64,000 nucleotides of DNA from JAIEOG01 sp964611895. GTDB taxonomy: Bacteria; Bdellovibrionota; FAC87; UBA2466. Numbering within the stretch: position 1 is the stretch's first letter; each line of letters starts with the position of its first letter. The notes beneath the pieces are model-generated. The model saw only the letters and a list, made by a program, of their open reading frames with translations, had not been told where the DNA came from and did no database searches. Location of the stretch: assembly GCA_964611895.1 (NCBI GenBank), contig CAZTDN010000017.1, positions 1 to 64,000 on the forward strand. Direction: 5' to 3'. This document shows, piece after piece, positions 34,892 through 43,047 of the stretch. The position numbers were made by a program, and so were the translations under genes.

Positions 34892-35629
34892 TCAGTCCTC
34901 AACACAGAGTAAGTACCCTTCGGGTGCAACGGAAATAAGTAGTTTTGCGTCGATAGAAGTATCGACCCGAAATCGGCGGTTCTCGCGTAAGAACTCTCTC
35001 ACCGCGGTTTTAGGGCTGTTTCCCCGTTTCCACGGACGGTCTGCAAAGAACCGATCGGGCATGTCCTCAACGACAGTATCAAAAACCACAAGGTAACTCC
35101 CCTTGGTGACGAGCGGCGAATAGAGGCGTAGCTCTTTCAGTACATGCTCGTGCGTGTGGTTGGAATCCAACGAGATCAATATCGGTCCCTTGCCGCGAGC
35201 GAGTTCGTGCACTTTGGACACGGTGCTGGGATCGATCGAGGAGCCTTCAATCAGTTCAATGCGGTGACTCATGGGATGCGATTCAATTTCTTTTCGGTTA
35301 TGGGAGCGAATATCAATGTCGATACCGACGACTTTGCCATTGCCTCCGAGGAGTTGGAGCATCGAAGCAAAGAAAATTATCGAACCGCCATGGGCCACCC
35401 CGGTTTCGATGATGAGTTCCGGCTTTACCCGCCAGATCAACTCTTGCATTGCCATGATGTCCTGGGGAAACTGAATAATCGGACGCCCCATCCAGCTAAA
35501 ATTGTACGTGTACCGGTGTGGGGTGGTTTTTTCGATCCACGTCTGAGAAAACTGCGTCAGCTCGGCATCGGCGCTGAGTCCAGCGATATTACGTTCGACT
35601 TCATGCTGAAATTTTTCGATTTCGTTCAT
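34892..35629 (-). CDS. Cephalosporin hydroxylase (CmcI)-family methyltransferase
   Basis: The product is 245 residues. ATG 35629 (MNEIEKFQHEVERN) is preferred over a longer frame. The CmcI family, despite its name, contains SAM-dependent O-methyltransferases such as rhamnosyl O-methyltransferase. Visible features are the SAM loop ETGVAHGGSIIFFASML, VVGIDIDIRSHNR, and ILISLDSNHTHEHVLKEL with the metal-binding Asp. There is no signal peptide. It overlaps the 3' end of the WbqC gene by 29 bases and runs into the aminotransferase two bases later. The probable role is O-methylation of a glycan residue. Confidence 0.87.
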   Translation of the reverse strand: MNEIEKFQHEVERNIAGLSADAELTQFSQTWIEKTTPHRYTYNFSWMGRPIIQFPQDIMAMQELIWRVKPELIIETGVAHGGSIIFFASMLQLLGGNGKVVGIDIDIRSHNRKEIESHPMSHRIELIEGSSIDPSTVSKVHELARGKGPILISLDSNHTHEHVLKELRLYSPLVTKGSYLVVFDTVVEDMPDRFFADRPWKRGNSPKTAVREFLRENRRFRVDTSIDAKLLISVAPEGYLLCVED

Positions 35630-36326
35630 AGTGTCTCCATTCCAAGCTGGGTGAATCCAAAAAACTAGGCGCCTCAGTCCCCGTGTTTGCAATCAGGTCT
35701 AAAACTGAAACGTGCGGATCAAAACCTTCGAAGAGCTGCGGGTAAGGGCTGCGCCGATAATCCATGACTTCGACTTGAACTGCGTTCCGCTCAAAGGGCT
35801 CGGGCGAAAGGTAGCTCAAAGCTCCGTGGCCAGTGAGGTATTGGGTGGCTGAGGCGGCGCAGGCGATTTCAACTAGGCGTTCCGTACTCTTTTTCGTCGA
35901 CGGCAGGGTCGATGCGCGACTGAAAGTGCATCGCAGGTTCAAAAATTTAGAAATCGTTTCAATGGCGTGGATATTCCACTCGCAAAGGCTGTCCGTTTCC
36001 AACGCGTACACTGTGTGCGCAAGCTCAAGCATCGCATCTGCGTGGGGTGCTCGCGCATACGCGTTGTGCAATGTTTTTAAGTGGGTTTTTCGCCACGGCT
36101 GGGAGTCGTCTGTTTTGATGTCAACCAGGTGCTGAGCCCCCTTGCGAATGGGAACCGTGAGCCATGCTGGACCCTGAGCCGTTTTGATTTGCACTCGGGA
36201 AATGAAGCTTCTTCCCTGAGGGAGCGCCACATCGTCCAGATGAATGTACTCATCCGACAAACGAATTTGCTCAAAGACTCCGCGCCAAGGTAGAAACTGC
36301 GGCTGCAAGATTACAACCCGTTTCAC
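35601..36326 (-). CDS. WbqC-family protein
   Basis: The product is 241 residues and matches WbqC-like proteins, found in O-antigen clusters without an agreed reaction. The opening VVILQPQFLPWRGVFEQI and the DVALPQGRSFISRVQI block are the family signature, followed by WLTVPI, a helical middle and a TGHGALSYL segment. The GTG at 36326 overlaps the formyltransferase stop (GTGA), which decides the start and shows coupling. Because WbqC proteins are often found near sugar aminotransferases and acyl or formyl transferases, it may modify the same aminosugar; this is inference. Confidence 0.85.
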   Translation of the reverse strand: MKRVVILQPQFLPWRGVFEQIRLSDEYIHLDDVALPQGRSFISRVQIKTAQGPAWLTVPIRKGAQHLVDIKTDDSQPWRKTHLKTLHNAYARAPHADAMLELAHTVYALETDSLCEWNIHAIETISKFLNLRCTFSRASTLPSTKKSTERLVEIACAASATQYLTGHGALSYLSPEPFERNAVQVEVMDYRRSPYPQLFEGFDPHVSVLDLIANTGTEAPSFLDSPSLEWRHYERNRKISA

Positions 36327-36973
36327 GCCAACACCTCGACTCCCTCGCCGCGTTGAAACTGCAGCAGGCGATTCCAAAGTGCAGGATCTTCGACTTGCGG
36401 ATTGCAGCGATCGCTGAATTTGGCAGTTTGTGTCCAGCCGGACTTTGCCATCTCCGCCAGGAGCACCGACAAGTAAACTTTTTGAACAAACGAGTAATGG
36501 TGTAGCTGCTCGATCGAAGCCGAGGGCGGGATCGGCATAGTCACTTGCGCGACGATCGGGCCAGCGTCCTTGGATGCGTCCACTCGGTGCGCAGTGGCTC
36601 CGAGAAATCGCACTTGGGATTGGGCCGCGCGTTCGATGGGATTGAATCCTGTGAATGCGGGCAGGAGCGACGGGTGAATATTGAAAGTCGGAAACGCTTC
36701 AAACAGTTCTTCTGTGATCAGGCGTAAAAAATACAGCAGGACGAAATCCACGCTGCCCTGGGCTCGGAACCACTGTCGGGCCAGGGCTGAGAAGACTTTG
36801 TTATCTTTGGATTCAATCCGCGTATGCGGGATGCCATGCTCCGCACAAATCGCTTCGATCCCACACGCGCGGTCGGTAACGACGCAGAACTCCGGAGCAG
36901 AGATGTCGGCCAGGATTTGGCGCGCCATATCAAAAGTCGCACCCCCGCTAGAAGCGATAATCCCGATCCGCAT
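36323..36973 (-). CDS. Formyltransferase (PurN-like), probable sugar N-formyltransferase
   Basis: The product is 216 residues with the N10-formyltetrahydrofolate formyltransferase fold: MRIGIIASSGG at the start and the catalytic trio Asn98, His100 (FNIHPSLLPAF) and Asp136 (SKDAGPIVAQ). ATG 36973 is chosen because the strand MRIGII begins there; an upstream start would add a non-conserved tail. The length is close to PurN, but the first-gene position in an aminotransferase-WbqC-CmcI operon argues for formylation of an aminosugar rather than purine synthesis. TATACT (36997-37002) lies upstream. Confidence 0.85.
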   Translation of the reverse strand: MRIGIIASSGGATFDMARQILADISAPEFCVVTDRACGIEAICAEHGIPHTRIESKDNKVFSALARQWFRAQGSVDFVLLYFLRLITEELFEAFPTFNIHPSLLPAFTGFNPIERAAQSQVRFLGATAHRVDASKDAGPIVAQVTMPIPPSASIEQLHHYSFVQKVYLSVLLAEMAKSGWTQTAKFSDRCNPQVEDPALWNRLLQFQRGEGVEVLA

Positions 36974-36996
36974 TCCGGTCCCCCATCCCGTGCACA

Positions 36997-37002
36997 AGTA
37001 TA
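36997..37002 (-). promoter_or_regulatory. -10-like box before the aminosugar operon
   Basis: On the minus strand TATACT lies 23 bases before the formyltransferase ATG, in the short spacer after dinB. A purine run (GGATGGGGGA) between it and the ATG could bind ribosomes. The assignment is tentative. Confidence 0.35.
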
Positions 37003-37014
37003 GCGCAAGGTTTC

Positions 37015-38088
37015 TCAAAGGGGGAGCAAGAGCTGCGCATCCGATTCGAGCGCGTCAAACCCACTCACGCTCACGCCGACCAAACGTACGGGCGTTTTGC
37101 CCGCTTCGGTGGATCGCAAGAGAAGCTCTCGCGCGACATCAAACACGACGGCGGTCTCATTTGTGGGAAAGGGCAAGGTCCGGCTTCGAGTAATGGATGT
37201 AAAATCTCGGTAACGGAGTTTGAGGCAAACATGGCGACCTTGGGTGTCTTTTTGCGACATTTCCGTGCACACTCGCGTCGCCAAGCGCAGAAGGTGTTTT
37301 TCGAGTTCGGCGGTATCCAGAGTGTCTCGTTCGAAAGTCACTTCTGCTCCCCGGCTCTTGATTGTACGATCCGCATTGACGGGGCGGGGATCGATGCCAA
37401 AAGCCAGGCCGTGGATAAACGCTCCTTGTTTTCCAAGGAGCGAGACTAAGGATTCTACGGAGATTCGACGCAAATCCGCTGTCGTTGACCAACCCTGCGC
37501 GTGGAGCTTTTGCGCGGTGGCGGGACCAATCCCCCAGAGCTTTTCCACGGGCAATTCTTTGACAATTTCGTCCACGCGGTCCGGCGAGACTACGACCAAT
37601 CCACCAGGCTTTTTCATTTCGCTCGCCAGTTTGGCCAGGAACTTATTGGGTCCCACTCCTGCAGAAGCAGAGAGCGAGAGCTGGCCGCGAATTCGCGATT
37701 GCAAGTAACGCGCGATTTTCGTCGCGCTCGGCTCGTGGAGCTTGTTCAGGGTGACGTCCAAGTAGGCTTCGTCCAGAGCGAGGGGTTCGACTAGGTCAGT
37801 GACTTCACGAAAAATTCCCTGCAGGACGCGGCTTGCTTCTTTGTACAAGCCAAAGCGAGGGGAGACAAATACCGCTTGGGGACAAAGGCGGGAGGCCTTG
37901 GCGCTGCTCATCGCCGACCGGACTTGATAGCGGCGCGCCTCATAAGAGGCGGATGCCACCACCCCTCGGCTATCCGGTGGGCCACCTACGATGACGGGTT
38001 TGCCTCGAAGTTCGGGGCGTTCACGCTGCTCCACAGAGGCATAAAAGGCATCCATATCAATGTGGATGATTTTTCGGTTTTCGCTCAC
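37015..38088 (-). CDS. dinB: DNA polymerase IV
   Basis: The product is 357 residues and a Y-family translesion polymerase. It has the metal-binding DMDAFYASVE at the N-terminus, the SYEARRYQVRSAMSS fingers motif, LALDEAYLDVT with the second catalytic acidic pair, SASAGVGPNKFLAKLAS and a little-finger domain. It ends with QLLLPL, a plausible beta-clamp-binding motif. The start is GTG 38088. It is divergent from prfC (59 bases between). No LexA-type box was recognised in that spacer, so SOS control cannot be claimed. Confidence 0.96.
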   Translation of the reverse strand: MSENRKIIHIDMDAFYASVEQRERPELRGKPVIVGGPPDSRGVVASASYEARRYQVRSAMSSAKASRLCPQAVFVSPRFGLYKEASRVLQGIFREVTDLVEPLALDEAYLDVTLNKLHEPSATKIARYLQSRIRGQLSLSASAGVGPNKFLAKLASEMKKPGGLVVVSPDRVDEIVKELPVEKLWGIGPATAQKLHAQGWSTTADLRRISVESLVSLLGKQGAFIHGLAFGIDPRPVNADRTIKSRGAEVTFERDTLDTAELEKHLLRLATRVCTEMSQKDTQGRHVCLKLRYRDFTSITRSRTLPFPTNETAVVFDVARELLLRSTEAGKTPVRLVGVSVSGFDALESDAQLLLPL

Positions 38089-38134
38089 TCAGACAAAGTA
38101 GAGGGTTCTGGTTTAAAAGGGTAGAGGGAGCGTG

Positions 38135-38147
38135 TATAACCCCTGCC
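38135..38147 (+). promoter_or_regulatory. -10 box directly before prfC
   Basis: TATAAC (38135-38140) lies seven bases before the prfC ATG, with a TG immediately upstream. There is no Shine-Dalgarno sequence in the CCCTGCC between them. This is another candidate leaderless start. Confidence 0.45.
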
Positions 38148-39794
38148 ATGGACCCGGCATTTCAAAAAAAACTCGAGAGCGAGGTGACCCGCCGGCGCAC
38201 CTTTGCGATTATTTCTCACCCAGACGCCGGGAAGACCACTTTGACCGAGAAACTCCTCCTATATGGTGGAGCCATTCATCTTGCCGGTGCGGTAAAAGCG
38301 AAGTCGCAGCAGCGCAACACGACTTCAGACTGGATGGAAATCGAAAAGAAACGCGGCATTTCCATTAGTACAAGCGTATTGCGTTTTGATTACGATGGCA
38401 TCGCGGTCAACTTGCTAGATACGCCTGGCCACAAAGACTTTTCTGAAGATACTTATCGGACCCTGGTCGCAGTGGATGCGGCGGTGATGTTGATTGACGC
38501 TGCCAAAGGCGTAGAGCCCCAAACGCGCAAACTTTTCGAAGTCTGCCGCATGCGTGGGCTGCCGATATTTACGTTTTTCAACAAGCTAGATCGTCCTTCG
38601 AGAGATCCTTTAGATTTGATTGACGAACTGGAGAAAGTTTTAGGCATTCGTTCGGCTCCCGTGACCTGGCCCATTGGAATGGGAGATCGGTTTCGTGGGG
38701 TGTATGACCGCCACGCGAAAGAAGTCTTGGTGTTTCAACGCGAAGGTGAGGCAAACGTAAAGGGCAAGCTCTTGCCGGTGAGTGTTTCCGGGATTGACGA
38801 TCCCCGCTTTTTAGAAATTCTCCCAGGAGATCGTAAAGAAAATGAAGAGCTGGTCGAAGAGCTGCGATCTCAGTTGGAGTTGCTGGAGATTGCGGGAGAT
38901 CCATTTGATTCCGAGCGGGTGTTGGCTGGGCAGCTATCGCCTGTGTTCTGCGGTAGTGCAATGAACAACTTTGGCGTTCAGCGGTTTTTGGAGAATTTTT
39001 TGAAGATGGCGCCGCCGCCTCAGGAACGCAGCAGTGATCAGGGCCTGGTTTCACCGGTGGACCCGCGGTTTTCGGGTTTGTTTTTTAAGATTCAGGCCAA
39101 TATGGACCCCCAACATCGGGATAGAGTCGCGTTTTTGAGGGTGGCGTCGGGAAAATTCACTCGTGGGATGGAAGCCCGGCATGGCCGATTGGATCAAGAG
39201 TTCCGCCTCTCCAAGAGTATCCATTTCTTCGGCCAAGAGCGGATGACTCTCGAAGAGGCGTGGCCGGGAGATATTGTGGGCCTGCTGGATACAACGGGAG
39301 AGTTTCGTATTGGAGACACTTTAGCCGAGGGGCGACGCTTGGAGTTTGACGGCGTGCCGCGGTTTGCTCCAGAGAACTTTGCGACTGTAGGAGTGGCTGA
39401 CCCGCTCAAACGCAAACAGCTTCAAAAGGGGCTGGAGCAACTCACTGAAGAAGGCGTTGTTCAGTTATTTCGCAATGCCTCCCGAGCGGATGCTTATCCC
39501 ATACTCGGAGCCGTGGGAGCGCTGCAGTTTGAAGTTTTTGAAGCCCGCCTCAAAAGTGAATACCGAGTGGATGTAAAGCTCGAGCGGCTGCCCTTTGTGC
39601 GCGCGTGTTGGTTGCAGGGGGGGAATACCGATTTTGAAGAGTTTAATAAGTATTCTGACTGCGCGTATGTTCAAGATCGGGATGGGCTGCCAGTAGTCCT
39701 CTTTAAAAGCGAGTGGAGCGTCAATTGGGCTAGGGATAAATACAAAGACGTTACCTTCTTGGATGCCGCTCCTCTGCGGCGAGCCGGTTCGTAG
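38148..39794 (+). CDS. prfC: Peptide chain release factor 3
   Basis: The product is 548 residues and a translational GTPase that recycles RF1 and RF2. The G1 motif is SHPDAGKTTLTEKLL, G3 is DTPGHKDFSEDTYR, G4 is NKLDR, and the RF3-specific GMGDRFRGVYDR and NNFGVQRFLENFL blocks are present. The C-terminal domain contains GAVGALQFEVFEARLKSEY. The length is typical. It is single-gene, divergent from dinB, and its last 44 bases overlap the convergent pseudouridine synthase gene. Its C-terminal tail (DAAPLRRAGS) is encoded there. Confidence 0.97.
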   Translation: MDPAFQKKLESEVTRRRTFAIISHPDAGKTTLTEKLLLYGGAIHLAGAVKAKSQQRNTTSDWMEIEKKRGISISTSVLRFDYDGIAVNLLDTPGHKDFSEDTYRTLVAVDAAVMLIDAAKGVEPQTRKLFEVCRMRGLPIFTFFNKLDRPSRDPLDLIDELEKVLGIRSAPVTWPIGMGDRFRGVYDRHAKEVLVFQREGEANVKGKLLPVSVSGIDDPRFLEILPGDRKENEELVEELRSQLELLEIAGDPFDSERVLAGQLSPVFCGSAMNNFGVQRFLENFLKMAPPPQERSSDQGLVSPVDPRFSGLFFKIQANMDPQHRDRVAFLRVASGKFTRGMEARHGRLDQEFRLSKSIHFFGQERMTLEEAWPGDIVGLLDTTGEFRIGDTLAEGRRLEFDGVPRFAPENFATVGVADPLKRKQLQKGLEQLTEEGVVQLFRNASRADAYPILGAVGALQFEVFEARLKSEYRVDVKLERLPFVRACWLQGGNTDFEEFNKYSDCAYVQDRDGLPVVLFKSEWSVNWARDKYKDVTFLDAAPLRRAGS

Positions 39795-40638
39795 TCCAAT
39801 CAGGCTCGCAGACTATCTCCTGCGGTTTTCCATGCAGTGAGTAAAAAGCCAGGACCTGAGCGTGCAAACCAATCCGGTCTGCATGAAACTGGGCTCGCTC
39901 TTCACCGCCGTAGAGCGTGTCCCCAAGGATAGGACTTCCGTAGTAGGCCATTTGGGCCCGGAGCTGGTGCGTTCTTCCGGTCAAAGGAGAGAGTCGGGTC
40001 TGGTATCCAAGAGGCGTCGCCTCGCTTTCATCCACCCAGGTTTCGCAAAAAAGCTCGTTCGGCTCAGGGGGGTGGGTCAGAGAATGCGGGGCATACGGGC
40101 TTTGCTTCATCGAATGTGTCCATATTCCCGAGGGCACGGGGAAAGCGGACAACGCGAGGTATGTTTTTTGAACTTTTTTTCTGCGCAGGTGGTCGTTGAA
40201 CTGTCGTTGAAATGGTTGGGTCTTTGCCAGAATCAAAATCCCACTCGTAGCGGTGTCGAGGCGGTGCGTGACACCAAGCCAGGTTTCACGGAGCTTTTTC
40301 CACTCTGCCAAGACGTTTTCGATCGTGTTGTCGATGGTTGCATGTACGGGGATGCCCGCGGGTTTGTGTATGGCTAGATAGTCATCGGTTTCGTGGAGGA
40401 GTGTTTTGTTCCATTCGATTTGGGAGGATTGAAAACGGCGCGGGTGGGGGTGCACGCGAACGTAATCACCGGGCGCCACCCGAGGAGACTGAGTGGTGCG
40501 AACGCGGTTCACATAAACCGCCCCAAGTCGGAGTAGCTCGGGGTACTGTGGAAACATTGGGAGCAAGAGCTGCTCAAGGCATGCTTCATGATCTATGAGC
40601 AGGTGCGTGACGCCATTGGCGCTAGTCGAAGTGCGCAT
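39751..40638 (-). CDS. RluA-family pseudouridine synthase
   Basis: The product is 295 residues. The catalytic Asp lies in VTHRLDTATSGILILA, followed by KTYLAL, LTGRTHQLRAQMAYYG and LGDTLYGG, as in RluA/RluC/RluD enzymes. The N-terminal 65 residues (ECLEQ-like helix, LGAVYVNRVR, GDYVRVHPHPRR) look like an S4-type RNA-binding region. The target uridine cannot be assigned. This is separate from the RluA domain fused to TrhO at 4104. It overlaps grxC by one base and prfC (convergent) by 44 bases. Confidence 0.92.
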   Translation of the reverse strand: MRTSTSANGVTHLLIDHEACLEQLLLPMFPQYPELLRLGAVYVNRVRTTQSPRVAPGDYVRVHPHPRRFQSSQIEWNKTLLHETDDYLAIHKPAGIPVHATIDNTIENVLAEWKKLRETWLGVTHRLDTATSGILILAKTQPFQRQFNDHLRRKKVQKTYLALSAFPVPSGIWTHSMKQSPYAPHSLTHPPEPNELFCETWVDESEATPLGYQTRLSPLTGRTHQLRAQMAYYGSPILGDTLYGGEERAQFHADRIGLHAQVLAFYSLHGKPQEIVCEPDWTTNRLAAEERHPRR

Positions 40639-40889
40639 TACTTTAGGAGTGCGTCCAACTTTCCGGCGTTATCGAGCGCCTGCATGTCCGAAAAGCCTCC
40701 AATGAGCTTATCGTCAAAAAAAATCTGGGGGACGGTACGCAACCCCGTGCGCGCTTTGAGCGCTGCCAATTCATCAGGTTTTGTCTGCAGGTTGATCTCG
40801 GTAAACGCGGCCCCTTTTTGGTGCAAAAGGTTTTTGGCCGCTACGCAGTAAGGGCAATTATCTTTGGTGTACACGACTATTTTTACCAT
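40638..40889 (-). CDS. grxC: Glutaredoxin 3
   Basis: The product is 83 residues with the dithiol active site Cys12-Pro-Tyr-Cys15 (TKDNCPYCVAAKNLL), the cis-Pro region TVPQIFFD and GGFSDMQAL, all typical of GrxC. It reduces disulfides with glutathione in the cytoplasm. AAGGAGAAG precedes the ATG by a few bases. Its stop overlaps the pseudouridine synthase start, so they are co-transcribed. It is divergent from the Wzm gene. Confidence 0.94.
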   Translation of the reverse strand: MVKIVVYTKDNCPYCVAAKNLLHQKGAAFTEINLQTKPDELAALKARTGLRTVPQIFFDDKLIGGFSDMQALDNAGKLDALLK

Positions 40890-40911
40890 GCTCTTCTCCT
40901 TGGGTCGGGCA

Positions 40912-40931
40912 TGCTATACTGAAAATCCTTT
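40912..40931 (+). promoter_or_regulatory. Extended -10 element before wzm
   Basis: TGCTATACT (40912-40920) is identical to the element before the C-methyltransferase gene at 27573. The ATG at 40932 follows after 11 bases, with no ribosome site between them. It would give a very short leader. Confidence 0.45.
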
Positions 40932-41774
40932 ATGTCATCACCTGAAAAATCGCTTCCTGTGATTTTAATTGAAGGCGACCAGGACGCTAGCCGCGGCTTG
41001 AACTGGAGAGAACTCTGGCGGCATCGAGAGCTGCTGTTTTTCATGACCTGGCGCGACATCTCTCTGCGCTATAAGCAGACTGCGCTGGGGAGTGCCTGGG
41101 CTTTGATTTTTCCGCTCATGTCAGTGGGCGTGTTCACGGTTTTTTTTGGCCGCATTGCAAAGCTACCATCGGATGGCATTCCCTATTCGCTGTTTAGTCT
41201 TTCTGGATTGCTGCTCTGGATCTATTTTGCAAACTCGGTCGGCCGCTGCAGCAGCAGTTTGGTCGGCAATGCCCACATGCTCAATAAGGTCTATTTTCCG
41301 CGATTGATCTTGCCCCTATCGGCCTTGTTTCCTGGTTTTATCGATTTTGGAATCGCTTTTCTGGCTCTGATCGCCGGTTTTATCTACTACCAGATGATCC
41401 CTTCCGTTTACGCGGTCATCGGCCTTCCGCTCGTGTTGGCGGGTACGGCAATGCTGGCGTTAGGAGTGGGGATGATTCTAGGGGCGATCAATGTTCGTTA
41501 CCGAGATATCAATAACGGCATTAGTTTTATTTTACAGATGTGGATGTTTGCTACGCCGGTAGTTTACCCGGCGAGTATGTTACAGGGGAAGTACCGACTC
41601 ATTGTGGGGCTCAATCCCATGGTAGGTTACGTGGAGGCATTTAGAAGCGTGCTGTTTGGAACCGCGTTAGATGTTTCTCTTCTGCAAATCAGTGTTTTTG
41701 CCACTGTGTTAAGCGTCATCGTAGGGACTTGGTATTTTCTTAAAGTCGAAAAAACATTCGCAGACATCATATAG
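40932..41774 (+). CDS. wzm: Polysaccharide ABC transporter permease (Wzm-like)
   Basis: The product is 280 residues and an ABC-2 type permease for export of lipid-linked polysaccharide across the inner membrane. A cytoplasmic N-terminus with RELLFFMTWRDISLRYKQTALG, the hallmark of this family, precedes six hydrophobic segments. NVRYRDINNGISFILQMW and TPVVYP are further family markers. Its partner ATPase is on the opposite strand and convergent, with eight bases of 3' overlap; wzm and wzt are usually side by side on one strand. Export of an O-antigen-like glycan built by the surrounding genes is inferred. Confidence 0.92.
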   Translation: MSSPEKSLPVILIEGDQDASRGLNWRELWRHRELLFFMTWRDISLRYKQTALGSAWALIFPLMSVGVFTVFFGRIAKLPSDGIPYSLFSLSGLLLWIYFANSVGRCSSSLVGNAHMLNKVYFPRLILPLSALFPGFIDFGIAFLALIAGFIYYQMIPSVYAVIGLPLVLAGTAMLALGVGMILGAINVRYRDINNGISFILQMWMFATPVVYPASMLQGKYRLIVGLNPMVGYVEAFRSVLFGTALDVSLLQISVFATVLSVIVGTWYFLKVEKTFADII

Positions 41775-43047
41775 AATGTTTTTCGACGTTCTCAATGCCA
41801 GCGGGGATCGAAAAATACCCTTCGGCGCGCGCCTTTTGATCTTCATCTGAAGATATCCCCAGCCACGGTAGATTTTGGTGGGCATCCAGATAGTCAAATT
41901 TTCTGTCCATCTGAGCATCGCCCAGCGCTAGCGTAAAAGCATACTCTCCCGCTCGGAGTGGGATTTTGGGAAACACGAGATCGATGCTCCCCGTTTCCCC
42001 TTTCTGCAAAGGGGAGTTTGTCACGGCGGCAGTATAGGTCGTTACAACTTCGCCCGATTGCAGGGAAGTAAACACGATGTGCAAGCCCAAACTCTTGACT
42101 GCCTCGAACACCTCATACTCCAGACGAAGTTTGACGTCTTGGCCTTGTTTGAAGCTCCATTTTTCTTTGCCGGAGGAGTCTAGACAAGTCAGTGTGCTCA
42201 CGCGGACAAACCCATTGCTGTGCAGCAGGCGCCAACTGATCCCATCGTTGGTCAGCTTGCGCGGCGCTTGTAAGAGTTTGTTATACGCTGCGAGCACTTG
42301 GTCTGTGGGGCCATCCATTGCAATCCGGCCTTGATCCAAGAGAATCACCCGCGAGCAGATGCTTCGCACGGCGGGGAGAGTATGGCTAACAAACAAGACA
42401 GTGCGTTCGCTATTGCCGACGTCCTGCATTTTGCCGAGGCATTTTTTTTGGAATGCTCCATCTCCCACGGCGAGTACTTCGTCCACGAGCAAGATATCCG
42501 GCTCCAGATGCGCAGCCACTGCAAACGCAAGGCGTACGTACATGCCACTAGAGTAGCGTTTTACCGGTGTATCGAGGAAGCGATCTACTTCTGAAAAGGC
42601 GACGATAGCGTCGAGTCGTTGCCGGATTTGCTTGCGGCTCATTCCCAGAATCGCGCCATTGAGAAAAATATTCTCCCTGCCTGTAAGTTCCGGGTGAAAT
42701 CCTGTGCCAACCTCGAGCAAGCTAGCGAGCGAACCATGTAGCCGAACGCGCCCGTGGGTGGGCATGGTGATGCGGCTCAAGATCTTGAGCAGGGTGGATT
42801 TTCCGTTTCCATTGCGCCCGACAATGCCGACAATTTCGCCTCTGCCAATGGAGAGGGTGATATCTCTAAGGGCCCAGAGAGTTGACGGCGCGAGAGTCGC
42901 CGAATCATTCGCGTGTCCCAGTGCAGAACGAACCAGGTTATTGAGGCGTTTATGTGAGCGCTTGAGTGCACCCGCAAGGGTATTATCTTGGTGCGTGCCG
43001 AGCACGTACTGCTTGCTGAGATTTTCGACCTGAATTGCGGGTGTCAT
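41767..43047 (-). CDS. wzt: Polysaccharide ABC transporter ATPase with C-terminal glycan-binding domain (Wzt-like)
   Basis: The product is 426 residues. The nucleotide-binding domain has Walker A GRNGNGKST, the signature YSSGMYVRLAFAVAAHLEP, Walker B ILLVDEVLAVGD and the switch His in FVSHTL. Residues about 285-426 form the Wzt C-terminal immunoglobulin-like domain (KLRLEYEVFEAVKSLGLHIVF, PLRAGEYAFTLALGD), which in studied systems binds the modified non-reducing end of the polymer before export. This fits the methyl and formyl modification genes nearby. The start lies inside the nth gene (65 bases overlap) and the end overlaps wzm. Confidence 0.93.
   Translation of the reverse strand: MTPAIQVENLSKQYVLGTHQDNTLAGALKRSHKRLNNLVRSALGHANDSATLAPSTLWALRDITLSIGRGEIVGIVGRNGNGKSTLLKILSRITMPTHGRVRLHGSLASLLEVGTGFHPELTGRENIFLNGAILGMSRKQIRQRLDAIVAFSEVDRFLDTPVKRYSSGMYVRLAFAVAAHLEPDILLVDEVLAVGDGAFQKKCLGKMQDVGNSERTVLFVSHTLPAVRSICSRVILLDQGRIAMDGPTDQVLAAYNKLLQAPRKLTNDGISWRLLHSNGFVRVSTLTCLDSSGKEKWSFKQGQDVKLRLEYEVFEAVKSLGLHIVFTSLQSGEVVTTYTAAVTNSPLQKGETGSIDLVFPKIPLRAGEYAFTLALGDAQMDRKFDYLDAHQNLPWLGISSDEDQKARAEGYFSIPAGIENVEKHSI

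Noticed and set aside
38089..38147. LexA-type SOS box between dinB and prfC
   Set aside because: I see no CTG-N10-CAG or other recognised LexA palindrome in the 59-base spacer.
39751..40638. Duplicate of the RluA domain fused to TrhO
   Set aside because: The two proteins share only family motifs; N-terminal regions and spacing differ, so they are separate members rather than a recent duplication.
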